A stretch of 64,000 nucleotides of DNA, taken from assembly GCF_002263495.1 (NCBI RefSeq), contig NZ_CP022753.1:1054001-1118000 (forward strand), given 5' to 3'. Below are positions 61,844-64,000 of the stretch, in pieces; positions within the stretch are counted from its first letter, which is position 1, and each line of letters begins with the position of its first letter. Origin of the DNA: Nocardiopsis gilva YIM 90087 (lineage in GTDB: Bacteria; Actinomycetota; Actinomycetes; Streptosporangiales; Streptosporangiaceae). The translations under genes and the position numbers were made by a program. The notes beneath the pieces are model-generated. The model was not told the DNA's origin. It saw nothing but the letters and a program-made list of their open reading frames with translations, and did not search any database.

Positions 61844-62116
61844 TCAGTCGAGCTCGTCGTCCTTCACGGCTTGAAGGAAGGCCGACCATTCGGGGATGGC
61901 GAAGGCGAGGTGTCCTCTGGGGCTCTTCGAGTCACGTACGGCCACGCCATGGCCGAACTCCGTGACCTCGACGCAGTTTGATGAGGTTCCGCTGTAACTG
62001 CTCTTGACCCATAAAAGGTGCGGGACCTGCAGCGTGTACGCCCCATCCGCATTCCCTGCGAGCCAGGGACTCCCGGGTGTGCGGCCGTCCCCTAGTCGAC
62101 AGAGATCTGCGCCCAA
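61844..62116 (-). CDS. DUF397 domain protein, orphan
   Basis: The C-terminal 55 residues are a full DUF397 domain: WVKSSYSGTSSNCVEV, HGVAVRDSKSPRGHLAF, EWSAFLQAVKDDELD. DUF397 proteins normally follow an XRE-type regulator of the Scr1/WhiJ group and act as its partner; none is adjacent here. The start is unclear: TTG 62116 gives 90 residues but the first 35 are not family-like, and no ATG/GTG lies closer. The gene may have lost its normal head. Confidence 0.75.
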   Translation of the reverse strand: MGADLCRLGDGRTPGSPWLAGNADGAYTLQVPHLLWVKSSYSGTSSNCVEVTEFGHGVAVRDSKSPRGHLAFAIPEWSAFLQAVKDDELD

Positions 62117-62158
62117 CCCAGCGCTCGGCGACCGCGTTCCGGTCCACCCTTTCCTATG

Positions 62159-62512
62159 TCAGGCGGGTCGGTGGGATCGCCGGTAGGCCTCCAGCACCGC
62201 CGAGAGGAGGCCGGGGAAGAGCACTTCCAGGTCGTCTTCGCGCAGTCGGCTCATGCGTGCCGTTCCCTCGTAGTGCTGGCGGATGACGCCCGCCTCCCGC
62301 AGCACCCGGAAGTGGTGCGTGGACGTCGACTTGCTCACCGGCAGGTTGAAGGCGATGCAGGCCATCTCGGTGTGGCCGTCGGTCAACTCGCACACGATGC
62401 GCAGTCGGATGGGATCGGCCAGCGCATGCAGCACGGCCTCCAGCTGGATGTCCTCCCGGTCCGGGTGTGCCAACCGGCGCCCGGACCCGGCGGTCCGCTC
62501 GGGGGTGGGCAT
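62159..62512 (-). CDS. ArsR-family winged-helix regulator
   Basis: A 117-residue repressor: HALADPIRLRIVCELT, recognition helix LPVSKSTSTHHFRVLREAGVI (about 58-78), wing YEGTARMSRLRED. It lacks the ELCVCDL metal site of arsenic/cadmium sensors, so it senses something else. ATG 62512 with GGAGGTCGCC. Divergent from the old yellow enzyme gene with two TAGTACG/AAAGTACGA-type dyads between; surely the regulator of that gene and itself. Confidence 0.92.
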   Translation of the reverse strand: MPTPERTAGSGRRLAHPDREDIQLEAVLHALADPIRLRIVCELTDGHTEMACIAFNLPVSKSTSTHHFRVLREAGVIRQHYEGTARMSRLREDDLEVLFPGLLSAVLEAYRRSHRPA

Positions 62513-62543
62513 GGCGACCTCCGTGCGTTGAGACTCACCGCAC

Positions 62544-62600
62544 AAAGTACGAGTGACGTCGTACTTTGACAAACATCGTAGTACGTCGATTATCGTACTA
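62544..62600. promoter_or_regulatory. Two operators between arsR-type and OYE genes
   Basis: AAAGTACGA-N6-TCGTACTTT (62544-62567, perfect nine-base arms) and TAGTACG-N8-CGTACTA (62579-62600, perfect seven-base arms). Both share the half-site (T/A)AGTACG. They cover the presumed promoters of both divergent genes. Confidence 0.85.
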
Positions 62601-62650
62601 ACGCCTGGCCGGTCGCGGTCAGCCGTTCCCCTGCAGTGAGGAGACCATCG

Positions 62651-63757
62651 GTGAGTGCTCTGTTCACACCCGTGACCCTGCGGTCGCTGGAGATTCCCAA
62701 CCGCGTCTGGATGTCCCCGATGTGCATGTACTCCGCGGCCCCCGAAGGCCCGGAGACCGGCGCCCCAACGGACTTCCACCTCGCCCACCTAGCCGCCCGC
62801 GCCGCTGGCGGCGCGGGGCTGGTGATGGCCGAGGCCACGGGCGTGCGCCCCGACGGTCGCATCAGCCCGTGGGACCTGGGCCTGTGGAACGACCGCCAAC
62901 AGCAGGCGTTCGCCCGCGTCACCTCGGCGATCCGCGAGTACGGGGCGGTGCCGGCCATCCAGCTCGCGCACGCCGGGCGCAAGGCCTCGACCGACAAGCC
63001 CTGGCTGGGCGACCGGTACCTGCCCGAGCCCGAGGGCGGCTGGCGGACCGTCGGTCCCACCGCAGAGCCCTTCCCCGGCCTCCCGGCGCCCCGCGCGCTG
63101 ACAGCGGCGGAGATCGGCGAACTCGTCCGCGACTTCGCCGACTCGGCCCGGCGCGCACTCGCCGCCGGCTTCGAGGTCGTGGAGGTGCACGGCGCCCACG
63201 GCTACCTGATCAACTCGTTCCTCTCCCCGGCGACCAACGACCGCACCGACGCCTACGGCGGCAGCTTCGAGAACCGTCTGCGCTTCCCGCTGGAGGTCGT
63301 CGATGCCGTGCGCGAGGTGTGGCCCGACCACCTTCCGGTCTTCTTCCGGACCTCTGCCACGGACTGGCTGACGGAGAACCCCGCCGACGCCCGCCAGGGC
63401 TGGACGGGGGACGACACCGTCCGGCTCGCCAAGGAACTCCAGGCGCGCGGCGTCGACCTGCTCGACGTGTCCACCGGCGGCATGGTCCCGGATGCCGAGA
63501 TCCCGGTGGAGCCCGGCTACCAGGTCCCCTTCGCCGCCCAGGTCCGCGACGCGACGGGGCTGGCCACCGGCGCCGTGGGCCTGATCACCGAGGCGCGGCA
63601 GGCGGAACAGATCGTCGCCTCCGGCCAGGCCGACGCCGTCCTGCTCGGCCGCGAACTGCTCCGTGACCCCTACTGGCCCCAGCACGCCGCCACCGAGCTC
63701 GGCGCCGACCCGCGCTGGCCGGAGCAGTACGGTTACGCCGTTCGGCGCCGCAGGTGA
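62651..63757 (+). CDS. Old yellow enzyme family oxidoreductase (YqjM type)
   Basis: A 368-residue FMN-dependent ene-reductase of the thermophilic-like/YqjM class, reducing activated C=C bonds with NAD(P)H. Seen: VWMSPMCMYSA with the redox-tuning Cys, AEATGVRPDGRIS, IQLAHAGRKAS, substrate-binding pair in VEVHGAHGYLINSFLSP, YGGSFENRLRFPLEVV and VLLGRELLRDPYWP. GTG 62651 has a GAGGAG site; an upstream ATG at 62636 would add five residues. Under ArsR-type control; likely induced by electrophilic compounds. Confidence 0.94.
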   Translation: MSALFTPVTLRSLEIPNRVWMSPMCMYSAAPEGPETGAPTDFHLAHLAARAAGGAGLVMAEATGVRPDGRISPWDLGLWNDRQQQAFARVTSAIREYGAVPAIQLAHAGRKASTDKPWLGDRYLPEPEGGWRTVGPTAEPFPGLPAPRALTAAEIGELVRDFADSARRALAAGFEVVEVHGAHGYLINSFLSPATNDRTDAYGGSFENRLRFPLEVVDAVREVWPDHLPVFFRTSATDWLTENPADARQGWTGDDTVRLAKELQARGVDLLDVSTGGMVPDAEIPVEPGYQVPFAAQVRDATGLATGAVGLITEARQAEQIVASGQADAVLLGRELLRDPYWPQHAATELGADPRWPEQYGYAVRRRR

Positions 63758-63814
63758 GGTGATCGCACGGTGGGTGTCGTCACCCCCCGTGCCTAGGGAG
63801 AGGCCGGCCGTCGG

Positions 63815-64000
63815 CTATTCCTCGCTGTGGCTCAGCCGGTGCAGCCAGCTCTGCGGGCGGGGAGCGGTATGGAGACGGCGGCGGACCTGGTCGACGATGT
63901 GGCCCCCCGCCAGGTCGTTGGCGAGGAGGCAGGCGCGTTCGATGCCACGGGAACTGCTGGCGCCGTGGGCGATGACGACCGTTCCGTTGAGGCCGAGGAG
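63815..64000 (-). CDS. plsX: Phosphate acyltransferase PlsX, C-terminal end only
   Basis: The last 61 residues of a gene that begins beyond the window. LLGLNGTVVIAHGASSSRGIERACLL matches the C-terminal block of PlsX, which makes acyl phosphate from acyl-ACP for phospholipid synthesis. Stop TAG is the complement of 63815-63817. The usual partners (rpmF, rnc) are not visible in this direction. Confidence 0.8.
   Translation of the reverse strand, partial: LLGLNGTVVIAHGASSSRGIERACLLANDLAGGHIVDQVRRRLHTAPRPQSWLHRLSHSEE

Overview
The window is about 64 kb of high-GC actinobacterial DNA, most like the Nocardiopsaceae (Nocardiopsis, Streptomonospora and relatives). This is inferred from base composition, frequent GTG/TTG starts, and typical actinobacterial genes: XPB-type repair helicase, Helicase_C_3 protein, DUF3027, sacsin-like ATPase, DUF2530, DtxR/IdeR, R2lox, DUF397 and citrate synthase 2 beside pdxH. 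I see no rRNA, tRNA, CRISPR array, replication origin or complete mobile element.

Layout. 0-9.2 kb: the 5' end of an R2lox gene, an XPB helicase, a wreck made of a TnpB insertion-sequence relic joined to a headless TetR gene, three small two-helix membrane proteins, a Helicase_C_3/WYL-like protein and a HAAS-like membrane protein. 9.2-22.3 kb: cold-shock protein, DUF3027, a 1025-residue sacsin-like GHKL ATPase, a methyltransferase, DUF2530, a purine permease, MarR plus MFS, ThpR, a 32-residue membrane peptide and a BKACE-type enzyme. 22.4-31.4 kb: a secreted propeller-like protein, a GDPD, serC, citrate synthase, pdxH, an iron-type DtxR regulator and a PAS-GAF-SpoIIE-HATPase phosphatase. 31.4-40 kb: a fatty-acid oxidation block (two acyl-CoA dehydrogenases and a thiolase) with a DHA2 transporter fused to a winged helix and a YcaQ-type glycosylase. 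40.3-45 kb: a two-component system, exonuclease III and ribokinase. 45.2-52.9 kb: two tandem membrane-anchored Pro/acidic proteins, a four-gene overlapping operon (YqcI/YcgG family, cupin, MFS, ATP-grasp ligase), an AT-richer gene-poor gap and argS. 53-64 kb: small redox, membrane and regulator modules (DoxX + DCC, SDRs, WYL regulator with DUF3224, SRPBCC + TetR, ArsR with an old yellow enzyme), ending inside plsX.

How genes work together. Fatty-acid catabolism is linked by one operator sequence, ACCGAA-N5-TTCGGT, found upstream of both an acyl-CoA dehydrogenase and the thiolase. Three regulator/target pairs carry clear dyads (WYL, TetR and ArsR types). The YqcI/YcgG-cupin-MFS-ATP-grasp operon is the best candidate for an undescribed metabolite pathway: known YqcI/YcgG proteins are heme-dependent guanidine N-hydroxylases, and the ATP-grasp enzyme resembles L-amino acid ligases, so an N-oxygenated amino-acid amide or dipeptide exported by the MFS protein is a reasonable guess.

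A family of about 62-bp near-perfect palindromes with shared ends (GTTGATCTCGG...) occurs three times, always between convergent genes.
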